Position numbers and translations under genes: made by a program. A DNA stretch of 64,000 bases. Origin: Conchocele bisecta. Its lineage: Eukaryota > Mollusca > Bivalvia > Lucinida > Thyasiridae. This document shows positions 53,323-64,000 of the stretch, piece by piece. Position 1 is the stretch's first letter. Each line of letters starts with the position of its first letter. Where the stretch lies: assembly GCA_029237695.1 (NCBI GenBank), contig CM055274.1, forward strand, positions 20,325,505 through 20,389,504, in the 5' to 3' direction. The notes below the pieces were generated by a model. That model was not told the origin of the DNA. It did no database searches and worked only from the letters and a program-made list of their open reading frames with translations.

Positions 53323-53716
53323 GGTATTTGCTTTATATTATTTACACGCCTCCTAATATAGAACGTCCCTTTGATAAAAAAAAACAATAAAGCACGCAGA
53401 CATCCAATGTTTAGTAGTAAGTAAATTAACAACGATCTAAAGTAGGACTTCTTAAATTTGTAAATGTTGGACACCTGTGCATCTGCGCAGCCTGATCAGG
53501 GTCTGCACTGATTGCAAAAATACTAGAAAAATATGCCATACATTCATATAACCATATTTACAAGTGGTCAATTAAAATAATATTTAACAGCCATCAAACG
53601 GCAATCGTACGGCTGATGTAATGTGATATTTTTGAAAGTCGCTAAAAATTACGTGACATTAGAAGGTACATGCAAGTGGTTGCAGATACAAATACAAATC
53701 AGTAGGATACGTCCCT

Positions 53717-53944
53717 GGGGCCCGTTTCACTAAACTTCGTAAGACTAAAATGTTCGTAAGTACATAATTAAGATAGTCTGTAAATTCCACATTAACAACA
53801 TTTTCCTCTAAACAATTATTTGATTTACATATATTGAGCAGCTTATGCTCAATAAATGTTAATCAATCAATTGAAATTTCCAGACGATCCTAGATTTGCA
53901 CTTACGAACATTTTAGTCGTACGAAGTTTTGTGAAACGGGCCCC
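53717..53944. mobile_element. GGGGCCCGTTTCACTAAAC fold-back MITE, best copy
   Basis: About 228 bp. Left arm GGGGCCCGTTTCACTAAACT and the exact inverse style AGTTTTGTGAAACGGGCCCC at the right. The middle is AT-rich with ATTGAGCA..TGCTCAAT. Confidence 0.85.
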
Positions 53945-54603
53945 CGGTGGCTACAATTATGTTCGCACTAAATATGCCTGTGACACAATACCAACACACG
54001 AAATACTAAATAATAAAACATGTTTGGCCCAGTGTCAACATGATGCGATATGTCAGGAGCCGCGTAATTATTTTTCTGACAATTTCCCAATTTTATTGTA
54101 TGTTGATTTTCGAAACATTCGACGGTGAACTAGTAAATTAAATGAATTAAGACCTAGGCCCAGTTCTATCCGTGGCAAATTTTATCCAGAATACGTGTCA
54201 CAGTTAATGAGTCAACTGTTTATATTTTCTTTAATAAAAGTAACGGTTATGGGCACACTTTCACGTAGAGCGGGGCCGGGTCCGACCGGCCGTCGGCACT
54301 AACCGCCCCCATCAGTAAACACGTTTGAACCTAAGTTGATATCTTATATTGCGCATGTTCATTTCCCCGTGAGTTTTAAAGTTGCGACAAACGGTGCAGA
54401 AAGTATTGCCATTACGAATTAAATCGTTTTCCATAGAACGACATCTCTAAGCCAAGACCTTTTCATAAATATGACCATGCAATATGTAGATATACGTAGA
54501 CACATAATTAAGTCATGAATACATGAATGCAGTGTTACCCGAGTGTGTCTACATATTTCGAAAATCGGTCTAATCTGAACGGGACCGTATAGTATAATTA
54601 GTA
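53945..54603. other. Host DNA, no gene seen
   Basis: No supported gene or repeat. Confidence 0.4.
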
Positions 54604-54760
54604 AAGGGCGCACACACGCGCCCCGGGGTCGATCTCAAAGTTGTAAGTACATGTATACAGCTGATGGTGGTCGCCAGACAGGATAAGTTTGTTTTATGTG
54701 ATTATTCCTGTTTCAACCCAAATTAAAAACATGCAGACGCCTCCATCTACGCCGACTACA
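54604..54760 (+). repeat. tRNA-derived SINE-like repeat, copy 2
   Basis: CCCCGGGGTCGAT..(decayed B box) then GGTGGTCGCCAGACAGGATAAGTTTGTTT and ending near ACGCCTCCATCT, as at 3470-3630. Confidence 0.45.
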
Positions 54761-54984
54761 ATTGTTCTCGCGTTTGTTTGTAATTGTTATATACATATAT
54801 AAATAAAGTTTAAAAGAAATATTAGCATTATGATTACATAATACTGATATTGTTATGTGTTATCTAAAAATACCGGTCGTATGGTTATTTAGTTGCAAAT
54901 GTCATTTCACAAGTCGTCCATATAATATATTATAAAAATCATAAATGCAATATGCCCATTTGTATAAAAATAATCGACAAAATT

Positions 54985-55920
54985 ACTACGTATTTCCTTG
55001 AAAGAAACCGAAGAAAAAAAAGACAACTATCTGAACCACTATGAAAACAATTGTACAATGAAATTTTGTAAAACTGTTTTGGGGGTAAAGAAATCCACAC
55101 CAAATTTCATGGTTTATGGAGAACTCGGCAAATTTCCGCTTATTATTGACATTAAATGTAGAATTATTTCGTTTTGGGCAAAATTAGTTTCAGGGAAGCG
55201 AGTAAATTATTGTTTCTTATGTATAAGTTATTATATACACAACATGAAGCAAATGTGACTCATTTCCGATGGATTCAGAATGTTAAATCTATTTTAACTG
55301 AAATTGGAGTTCCTGGCGTATGGCTTAGCCAGAACGATGTTAAATGCTATCTGGCTGAGCCACTACGCCAGGACTCAGCTTCAGAACCAGTTTATTCAGT
55401 CATATGGCTCACCAGCATCGATTCATCTTCACGTGGAATTACGTATAGAATCTTTAAAACAGAGTTTGGATTAGAAACATATTTAATTAATCTCACGAAA
55501 GGTTAAGAAAAACATTGACCAGATTTCGAACTTGTAATCATAGACTGGCGGTCGAAACTGGTAGATGACAGGTGTGCCGAGAGCAAGCAGGGTCTGCAAC
55601 AAATGTGGCGCTGGTGCTCTCGGTGACGAGTTTCATTTCCTTTTCGAGTGCCGCTTCTATGATGAAGTTCGAAAACGGTATATCAAGCCATTTTATTTTT
55701 AGAAGACCAAATATTTTAAAATTCGCACAGCTATTTGAGAAAAAATCTGGAAAGCAATTAAGAAATTTAGCTATTTTTATAAGAAATGCTTTATGGTTAT
55801 AATGACTAGTGAGCTTATACATATGCATTTTGTATTTTTACCCATCGTTGTATTATGTAATCTATTGTATACCTCGTGTGTCACGTATGTGGCTTAGAGT
55901 GAATAAAATGTATTGTATTG
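54985..55920 (+). pseudogene. LINE (non-LTR retrotransposon) ORF2 C-terminal fragment
   Basis: Block one reads MKFCKTVLGVKKSTPNFMVY..GELGKFPLIIDIKCR, followed by SFWAKLVSGK. A second frame gives THFRWIQNVKSILTEIGVPG and SSRGITYRIFKTEFGLETYL. A third gives VCNKCG..GDEFHFLFECRFY, a CxxC/HxxxC tail. This is the known order of the region downstream of the reverse transcriptase in several animal LINE families. At least three frameshifts are present. It ends with a short 3' UTR and GAATAAAATGTATTG near 55915. The element is 5'-truncated and inactive. Confidence 0.75.
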
Positions 55921-56263
55921 CCACGCATATCCAACATTAAAATTGTGAGCCGTAAAGCGTACGGCTATAAATAGGACAACTTATTGCAATGGCGCAACAA
56001 TTCCAAGTGTCAAAATCCGACGTGACGTTGGTAAATTTATGCATAACTTTGCGACGTGATTTTCAGCCTTTCATGACGTTGTCATTAAGGCTGGTTTTCA
56101 CAGAGCGCTGCCCATATACATGTATGTCGACTGGGAGGTCCCCAGGGTGTCCGGTGTAGAGATTTTCCACGCTAAATCATGCATAGAAGCAGTCCAATAG
56201 ATGATTGTGTGATTTGCAATCAAGACCAGACATCATCAGTGGAGGTAGCTTCCTTTCAATGCT
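55921..56263. other. Host DNA with a weak exon candidate
   Basis: ATG 56179 opens MHRSSPIDDCVICNQDQTSS and reaches a GTAGCT donor-like site at 56245 after 22 codons (CxxC present). Weak; no matching downstream exon in phase. Confidence 0.25.
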
Positions 56264-56600
56264 CCAGCAGGGGACGTAGAATTTTTATTTTTATTAATTC
56301 GTTCCCACGAAATAACAATTTGTTCCCTTATTTTAACAATTCGTTCCCACGAATTAACAATTTGTTCCCACAAATTAAGAATTCGTTCCGTCCATTTAAC
56401 AATTCGTTCCCACGAAATAATAATTCGTTCCCACTGGAACGAAATGTTATATCGTGGGAACGAATTCTTTATTCGAGGGAACAAATTGTTAAATTGAGGG
56501 AACGAATTGTCATTTCGTTAAATTGAGGGAATGATTTTTTATTTCGTGGGAACAAATAATAAAAAAAAATCATGTTCCCTGCCGGGCTCCGTAGCTTTGT
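56264..56600. mobile_element. Satellite-bearing fold-back element (AATTCGTTCCC units), copy 2
   Basis: GGGGACGTAGAATTTTTATT edge, about seven units AATTCGTTCCC(A)CGAAATAAC, a turn at CCACTGGAACG (about 56432), then about five inverse units and a TTCCCTGCCGGGCTCCGTAG edge. Same architecture as 27412-27810. Confidence 0.8.
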
Positions 56601-56696
56601 GTCTAAAGAGTCTTGTGTACCCAGATTTCAAATTCAATACATATTTTATTTTTGTAAATCGGTTAACGAATATACATGTATCACCTATTGTTCCAG

Positions 56697-56838
56697 TACT
56701 ACAACACAGAGAATACATGAGTTGAAAATTCATTTACTTGAGCTGAAAAAAGCAAATTCCCCTCAAGTATGTGAATGGTCGACTTTATTAGAGCATCTTT
56801 ACTCCTTGAAAATAAATACATATTCTCAAATTGTGTGA
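56697..56838 (+). CDS. Candidate host exon, about 47 codons
   Basis: A consensus acceptor (TATTGTTCCAG) and a GTGAGT donor (56839) frame an open helical stretch, RIHELKIHLLELKKANSPQV then CEWSTLLEHLYSL. No family recognised and no partner exon found. Confidence 0.25.
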
Positions 56839-57428
56839 GTATTTTGTAATCGCACTTTCGACAGTCAATACATATTCCGAGGACTTAAATCGGTAAAAGT
56901 CACATATGCGCCTTATCTGGATCATGCTCATAAATTACGAAACCCTTCAGAATTGATCACCCTGGGGTTTTCTCGGTGCTCGATTTAGATAGGGTCTACA
57001 GGACCAACTGTGTTTATATTATGAACTACTTTTACACATTATACTACACTTAAATGTATATCTGCATATAGTACACAGGCCAGGGCTCAATATTCAGTTC
57101 AGAATCTGCGTTTAATATTTCTCCCTATCTGTTCAGTAATACGTGATCCAACACCGTTAACCTGGCCTAAAAGTACAGCTGTTGGTGACAGGCTGTAAAG
57201 CACCATTAAATAGCTAAATACTACAATAGGGTTTTCATGTATAGGCACATTGTGTATCTCGGCCTTGGAATTTAAAATATCATGAGATTGTTACATTGTG
57301 ACTCATGTTTACATGTTAATACTTGTATCATTATTATTTGTTAAATATACGTGTACTTGTAGATACATAGATGATCTCAGGGAAGATTGGCTAGGCCAAT
57401 TGAGCTTCTTCTATAAAAAAAAAAGACG
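56839..57428. other. Host DNA, no gene seen
   Basis: No supported feature. Confidence 0.4.
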
Positions 57429-57806
<378 letters not shown>

Positions 57807-58118
57807 GAAAATTGTTAATGTGTAAAAATATATTTAAAACACTACTTAATTCTTAAACTTTAGTATTGATCGACAATAATGGCATTGTCACCCATGCAGT
57901 TTGAAACCTAATACAAGAAGCAGTATTCCACAGCCAGCCAGCACTACTCCTGATCAACCTGTGTACTTCTGCAGTCCACATAAGTCTTCCATTTATTCCT
58001 ACTGCCAATGTATAGCTCATCTAGTTCCTTTGTAGACATAGAGCTATGGCCAAACAATGATATAGAGACATGACATGTGAACAACTGTGCAACATCATAA
58101 CGATGATCTGGTATTCAG
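57807..58118. other. Host DNA, no gene seen
   Basis: No supported feature. Confidence 0.4.
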
Positions 58119-58343
58119 GGGGCTCGTTTCACTAAACCTTGTACGACTGAAATGTTCGTAAGTTCACATTTAGGATCGTCTGGAAATTTCAATTGATGGA
58201 TTTACATTTATTGATCATAGCCTATGCTCAATAAATGTAAATCCAATAATTGTTTACAAGAAAACATTGTTAATGTGACATTTACAGACTATCATAATTT
58301 TTCACTTACGAACATTTTAGTCATACGAAGTTTTGTGAAACAG
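58119..58343. mobile_element. GTTTCACTAAACCTTGTA fold-back MITE, copy 3
   Basis: Same arms and middle as 53717-53944 but inverted inside (AGGATCGTCTGGAAATTTC near the left). Confidence 0.75.
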
Positions 58344-58931
58344 CTAGTGGAGGGTCCATATGATGAGTAGATGAGTAAAGTTTATATCGATTTTTGATTC
58401 GACCCCCGGGTAATGGATTATCTCCCCCTTTTTGACTCAGAATTTCCAATTTTGACTTGTAATTCGTAAAACGTTTAAACCGTACTAGCTACCGACCGGA
58501 AACTTGGTATGTAGCTTCCTTATGATGTGTAGATGCGCAAAGTTTATTTTTATTTTTGATTCGACCCCGTGTCATAGATCCTTTCCCCTTTTGGACATGG
58601 AAGTTTTCCTTGTTTATTATCAAAGCGGTATGCGGGGCATCCGTGTTCTATCAACACAGTGGGTGGTTGGTCGGGCGAACGTGACGGCATAAATTAACAA
58701 TAGGGGTTACTCCTTATAGGAATCACGATTTGCCGGGTTTGATCCTCAGGTACGTTTTTATCTTTGTCTCTTTTGTTACCTGGCAGTTGCATTGGGTTAT
58801 TGCCCATTATAAAAGTAGTATGATTATTAATGATGCTACTGCTTTTGGGAGGGGGGGGGCAAGTAATTCTAGTGAGGCGAGGACCTGGCATCAGATCAGG
58901 ATTATTCTGATTTCAGGGCTGAATATATAGA
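58344..58931. other. Host DNA, no gene seen
   Basis: Contains a G9 run near 58850. CTTGGTATGTAGCTTCCTTATG..TGTAGATG resembles 2140-2170, so an old dispersed repeat lies here. Confidence 0.4.
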
Positions 58932-59129
58932 GGATATTCATATGTTTGCAACGAATATGACATATATGTTCATCTAGTAGTGTGAAATATCCATATTTCA
59001 CTCGTGCCTTCATCGAGTGGTGTGGAATATCCATATTTCACGAGTGCTGTTAGGCTTGAGTGAAATATGGACATTTCACACCACGAGATGAACATATATG
59101 TCATATTCGTTGCAAAAATATGAATATTC
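58932..59129. mobile_element. Fold-back element with GATATTCATATGTTTGCAACG arms
   Basis: About 198 bp. The inverse of the left arm returns at the right as CATATTCGTTGCAAAAATATGAATATTC. The centre contains three GAAATATCCATATTTCAC-type words, themselves palindromic. Confidence 0.8.
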
Positions 59130-59499
59130 TATTTATTATATACCGCTCCATGGAAATTAGCAGTTTTTAGACTGTATACGGTGATGAATGTGTATTTGCA
59201 GCCTATTTGCAGTCCGGCACTGCAGGTGCTCGTTATGAATATAGATAGCGGAAGTAGTCGTATTTTCACCGGAAGATGTTTATTTCATCGATGAGAACAT
59301 ATCACTTTTATTTACATCGTATAACTATGTATTTCACGGGTAGGTATATAATAAATAGTTTTTTTATTGTAAATAATCAGTTCTAATTTTGGGATTTCCC
59401 CCCCCCCCCCCATTTGTACGTGTAATTGAACATGTACATGTACTTGTACAGGTAGTATATGGGATTTAGTACTAAATCCACTGACCGGGCCTTAAATGA

Positions 59500-59765
59500 C
59501 AGGGGCGTCGGAACAGGCCCGGCTTGTCCGGCGACTGCCGGATCAATCATTTTAAAATATTTGTAATTCATGTATAAAAAAAACGGAATGTAAATATGTT
59601 TGTGCAATTTTCCCCATTTCTCATCAAAAATGTATGTTGTTACCACTCAGTTGAACCGTCTCGGCGAGACGGTTCAACTGAGTAGTAACAACATACCCTT
59701 TGGGTGGATACTGGGGGCACAAATTAGATTCGCCGGACCAATCTTATCACGCTTCCGGCGCCCCT
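59500..59765. mobile_element. Possible hAT-like MITE (CAGGGGCGTCGGAA) with inner hairpin
   Basis: CAGGGGCGTCGGAACAGG at the left; CGCTTCCGGCGCCCCTG at the right. A 65-bp near-perfect palindrome at 59632-59696 (TGTATGTTGTTACCACTCAG) lies inside. No clear 8-bp duplication. Confidence 0.55.
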
Positions 59766-59888
59766 GTTGCATATTTTTGCGGAAAATGTGACAAGCTTCT
59801 TCCTCATGGTATAACTTTAATATGACTTGACGGATTGCCTAAATAGTTGGACACTTGATACATGTGAACAATTGGAACACACTCATGC

Positions 59889-60371
59889 CGCCTTGCCTAC
59901 TCAGTAGGCACAAACTGTTATGTATAGGAATTAAATAAGTGTATACTTGTGTCACTATTCCACCAGTTCTAAAATTAACGAGTGCTCGTATACATATATA
60001 ATCAGTTAGTAATATTTATTTTACTGATAGTGACTTTTACTGATAGTGTTAGTGGCTATTTTCATATGCAAATGCGGCATGATTTTTGTTAACTATTTAT
60101 ACTAATTAAATATTTTCGATAGATTATAACATATGATCATTGCACATCAAAGAATAAATACAGAGAGTAACAATTAATGTCCGTTAACATTTTAAGGAAA
60201 CACGGTTATCGCCCATGATATCAGTGTGAAGTGTTACGTCTGATACAAAATGTATAATAATGCCAATTAATACGTGGAGTAATGGTGAATTAATGTTTAT
60301 TTTAGAGAAAATGTCCCAGACGATGTCTCTGATATAAGGAACAGTTTGTGCCTACTGAGTGGGCATGTACC
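59889..60371. mobile_element. GTACATGCCCACT element, copy 2
   Basis: CGCCTTGCCTACTCAGTAGGCACAAACTGTT at the left is inverted as AACAGTTTGTGCCTACTGAG..GGGCATGTACC at the right. 480 bp, no coding capacity. Confidence 0.75.
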
Positions 60372-61285
60372 TATAACATGACCTTTTTCACCTTCATATT
60401 GTTGCGGAAACAACCGTGACTTAGCCATGTTTTGGCATCAAATATGTGTACAAGCTTCGTCATTATGGTATAACTTTAAAATACTTTACGGATTGTTTTA
60501 ATATTTGGACACTTGATATATGTGAGCATTTGAAACTTCTGTGCTTACCACTTCATGCTGGCCTTGATATATAGTATTTATATTTGATATACTCCACAGA
60601 AACAAATACTGACATTGCAGCGAGGAATATGTTGATCATTAAGCGTAGCTGTCGTTCTGAAGCTAGTAGCATGGCCGAGATTCATTAAAAGGCTAGCACA
60701 ACAATATGAGGTGTACACCATGTCCATGAAATTACAATAATAAATGATACATTTGGATGCAAATAGATGATACATCTTACTGATATTAATAGCATCGCAG
60801 ATTAATTAATCAATCACACAGGCATAACAACTTCACTGAGAACATAGTAGTATGAAACATCCAGGAGGCAGCAATAATGGCCAACAAACTTGAAAACTTT
60901 ACAAAAATTTGGGAAGAGTTTATCATTTCATAAGTTTAATTTATGTAACAAAAATACCAAAATAAGATTTCATCTTCAGCTGAGCTAGTTGCGGGTGCTA
61001 TAATAAATCTCTGCTTTTGTGCCGTTTTTTTTCTTCCTTTCTTTGTTTTAACCCCTTCCCCACCCCCTCCCCACTCCCCATTCCACCTCATATTATAGGT
61101 TTGGGAAATAAAGACATTATAAATATGAATCTAGTAGAAGAATATAATATACATAGAGTAATACAGGTTCAAGCAAAAACCATGATCTGACGGAACCAGC
61201 CGCGCTTTGTTTATAATCAGTGTGGGGATCGGAACAGATTGTACATTGGTTTGTCAATACATAATGTTACCAACAACTTTAACAT
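60372..61285. other. Host DNA, no gene seen
   Basis: A pyrimidine-rich tract, CCCCTTCCCCACCCCCTCCC, at about 61052-61085; nothing else. Confidence 0.4.
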
Positions 61286-61418
61286 TTAACCCTTTCAGCC
61301 GTAAATGACAAATATGAAAATTACTTGCAAAGAGTGCAGATCCTGATGAGCCGGCTCGTCTGGATCTACACTGTTTAACAACACTTATATAAACGGCTGT
61401 AGTGTTGAAAGGGTTAAT
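61286..61418. mobile_element. TTAACCCTTTCAGCCGT fold-back MITE
   Basis: About 133 bp. Arms TTTAACCCTTTCAGCCGT and ACGGCTGTAGTGTTGAAAGGGTTAA; centre GATCCTGATGAGCCGGCTCG. Related to 30246 and 41799. Confidence 0.75.
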
Positions 61419-62119
61419 ACACGATTTAAACATGTAGATGCACAGTAGGATTGAACTTCACTTTTTACAGAGTGGGGCTGGTTCAGTTGGATCGTGGGTA
61501 ATATGAATGATAGCATATAATCAATTACATGTATTACATCCGCTAAATCAAACGTTGGCTCTTGCAGCGCTGGAGAGTGACATTGTCATCTGCGAGTTTA
61601 TTATAAGTATTACTGTCTTTTTTTTAATAACACGTGCAACTTTTTATTGAAAATTCAGGTATCTCATTATTGACGATTCTCATGTACCACTCAACCATGA
61701 AGTCTTAATAGAACAGTGATTTCTACCCAGTACTGCAAGAGCAAAAGAGGGTGAATATCTGTAATTGTATATTTTGCATTTGTATCTGACTATTACATGT
61801 ATATTATGTACGGTTTGTGGGGGATGGCCCCGACCGACCACAAACCTATTACTGGGAAAATAAATATTTTCAAACCTAAAAAAAAAAAAAAGAACAGTAG
61901 GCATGTACATATTTCTAAAATGCGTGGTTTATTCTAAATTGAAGCATAATACAGAGTGATTAATTAACCAGCGCGTCGCTCGTCCAATACACACACGTGT
62001 TTGGCTTTGACACATTCAGATATATTTTATTCCATACGATAACACACCATTTATTTCAGAAGAGACCAATTTAACGCACAAACTCAAAATGATTGTATAT
62101 AAGTATCATCAGTAAATAT
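61419..62119. other. Host DNA, no gene seen
   Basis: Contains a fold-back-like word CGGTTTGTGGGGGATGGCCC..CGACCGACCACAAACC (61812-61846) and a poly-A stretch after it. Confidence 0.4.
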
Positions 62120-62475
62120 AGGAATGAATGGCCTTTTTGTGGAATTTATCGGGGTATAAACATGGAAAAGTCGCGGGAATACTGGACGAAGGCCGGAAGG
62201 CCTCGTCCAGTATTCCCGCGACTTTTCCAAGTTTATATCCCCGATAAATTCCACAAAAAGGCCATTCATTCCTTATAATTCCAGCATTTGAAATAAATTC
62301 ATCAATAAAATGTGTTTATTTTCCGTTTTCTTAAGAATTAGTTTAACTGCGCCTCACGGTTACGGAAAGTAGTTCGGCGTTGGAGTTTACTGGGATATAA
62401 ATTTTGGACAGAGTCTTGTTACGGGCCAATCAAATGTAAGGGAATTGTGTAAATATTTTTGTGCGGGAATTATTA
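62120..62475. mobile_element. AGGAATGAATGGCC fold-back element with downstream part, copy 4
   Basis: Palindrome 62120-62273 centred on GGCCGGAAGGCC, followed by the same 200-base downstream part as copy 1 (43362-43562). Confidence 0.85.
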
Positions 62476-64000
62476 TTCAAATGAAAGCTGGTTTTGATAT
62501 AATAGGACAAACATGGAGTAAACTTTAGAAGTGTTGATATTTGGAAGCCATCTTGGATTTATATATGGAATTTACAATTCACAATTATTACACATTTCTG
62601 TTCTCCGTGACGACCATTTAAGCTGCTGTATCTACTAATATGTCAGGTTGTGGACAATTTGTATTGCGCATTAGCTAAACACTATCATGATCAATGTCGT
62701 AGCTCGTTTTCGGATGCAAATAGCCATTGGGTAGAAATATATATACATGTAGTCATGAAATGTAGTTGAACTTTTGTCTTTCCTCCATAACGGAGGTTCA
62801 TCCACATTACACTAACTTTAAAAACACTTATTTTAACATTTACACTATACGTAAACGATTCTAACGATAATTAATAAAATGTCTTAACTAAAATTTCCAT
62901 ACATATACAGCATTTTAACATGCCTTCCAAGACCCTGTCCTCCGTGTCAAAATTGTTGATTTATTTTCTAATGGCATGTATGTGCCAGCACAGGTATGCA
63001 CATGATTTTTTTCGTTTACAGATGCATCACTGGCCGTTATATAACTTGAGATAGCACCCGCCACGTATTCCAACTTGTATATTAGAATCACTGGTATGGT
63101 GTCTGCATATAAAACGGTTTATAATATAACTTCGAATATGAAGAAACAAAAATGCCCCATGCGTAGCAGATGCCAATGTCACTGACGGAAGATAACATAA
63201 TTACAGGGATCATATAACACATAACACCGTTGTTATTGCGCACCAGGGTACATAATTACATGGCATAGCAAATCTATAACGGAGGACAGGGGTTACGGAG
63301 GTAATAATTTATGTATTATATGTCATTTAGTTTTGCCTTTTAAAGTAGATACACTTTTATAAGCATTTGTAATGAAGTCCATGGATAAGAACATAACGTT
63401 CATATTATAATTATTGTAACGTCCCGCCCGTAAGCTGCGCAGAAAATGGACCAGAGTACGATTTCCTCAAGGTAGCGTAGATAAAACAATAGCCTCATAT
63501 TATGCTTAATATGCTTCATATTATGGAATATAGTGAGACAATGTGTGTGTTATTCACTGTCATGGTTATTCGTGATAAGATACAGAAATGTTGAATCACA
63601 TGTCGCCACATTATTCCCTCCCCACACTCTACAAGCTCGTCCCCGAACTCGATTAAGTGAAGTAAATATTTTGTTTGAAGATATACATACATTACTTCCA
63701 TAATTGCATTCAAGTAATAATTTATTACTCAGATCAACTTGCATATCTATACCAATGTAGATAACAATATAACAATTGAAATATAACTATTATTTTTAGT
63801 TTTATATACAAACTAAATATGTTCTTAATACTGTCATGTGTGCATCACTATGTACATACAAGTAAATCAACCATATGAGTGTTTTCGCATATTTGTTCTT
63901 ATAAAATATCACTTAGCTCTACATCTCTAATCACCATTTAGTAATGCAACCAATTAGTTTTGTTACAATTACTTTCCTATTTGTTGTCTAAGTGCTATTT
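62476..64000. other. Host DNA to the end of the window, no gene seen
   Basis: AT-rich. One GGCCATCTTGGATTT-type word near 62550. No gene supported. Confidence 0.45.

Overview
The window looks like a stretch of an AT-rich animal genome, most likely a bivalve or other lophotrochozoan. This is an inference from the dense population of short fold-back (MITE-like) repeats, tRNA-derived short repeats, long simple-sequence arrays and a decayed LINE; no conserved host gene was seen that fixes the species. There is one 500-base scaffold gap (833-1332). Host protein-coding content is sparse: two exons that join in phase into a Cys-rich, single-pass membrane protein (40.5-42.2 kb), plus a few weak exon candidates.

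The main object is a 17.5 kb Polinton/Maverick (virus-like DNA transposon) at 9403-26923. It has about 192-bp terminal inverted repeats starting AG and ending CT, a CCGCA flanking duplication, and clearly higher GC than its surroundings. Reading inward from the left: a left-only tandem repeat (9.58-9.99 kb); a protein-primed family B DNA polymerase on + (10.0-13.9 kb); a minus-strand block of integrase, a small protein, three small membrane proteins and a further conserved protein (13.9-17.1 kb); the packaging ATPase and major capsid protein on minus (17.3-19.0 kb); two + genes including a coiled-coil membrane protein (19.1-20.4 kb); a large mostly helical conserved protein on minus (20.4-21.8 kb); a candidate minor capsid protein and a long repeat-containing fibre-like protein on + (21.8-24.6 kb); two small + genes (24.6-25.2 kb); about 1 kb of AT-rich spacer with a decayed ORF; and a Cys-rich small protein abutting the right repeat (26.4-26.7 kb). 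Together these would copy the element (polymerase), insert it (integrase) and build and fill a virion (capsid proteins, ATPase, fibre, membrane proteins). No adenovirus-type maturation protease was found.

The element is a fossil, or else sequenced with indel errors. Most genes carry frameshifts or in-frame stops, several in homopolymers, and the integrase, whose frame is open, has Tyr in place of the central catalytic Asp. Unusual features: the outer 106 bp of each terminal repeat is itself a palindrome; short CCAAT-centre-ATTGG palindromes recur inside several minus-strand genes; a shared AT-rich motif lies at gene starts; and a fibre-like gene has eight coiled-coil repeats.

Outside the element, the window holds several families of fold-back elements with two to four copies each, a 4.1 kb GA-rich satellite (35.5-39.6 kb), a (ACTT)n array (57.4-57.8 kb), two satellite-bearing fold-back elements built on an AATTCGTTCCC unit (27.4 and 56.3 kb), a LINE 3' fragment (55.0-55.9 kb) and tRNA-like repeats.
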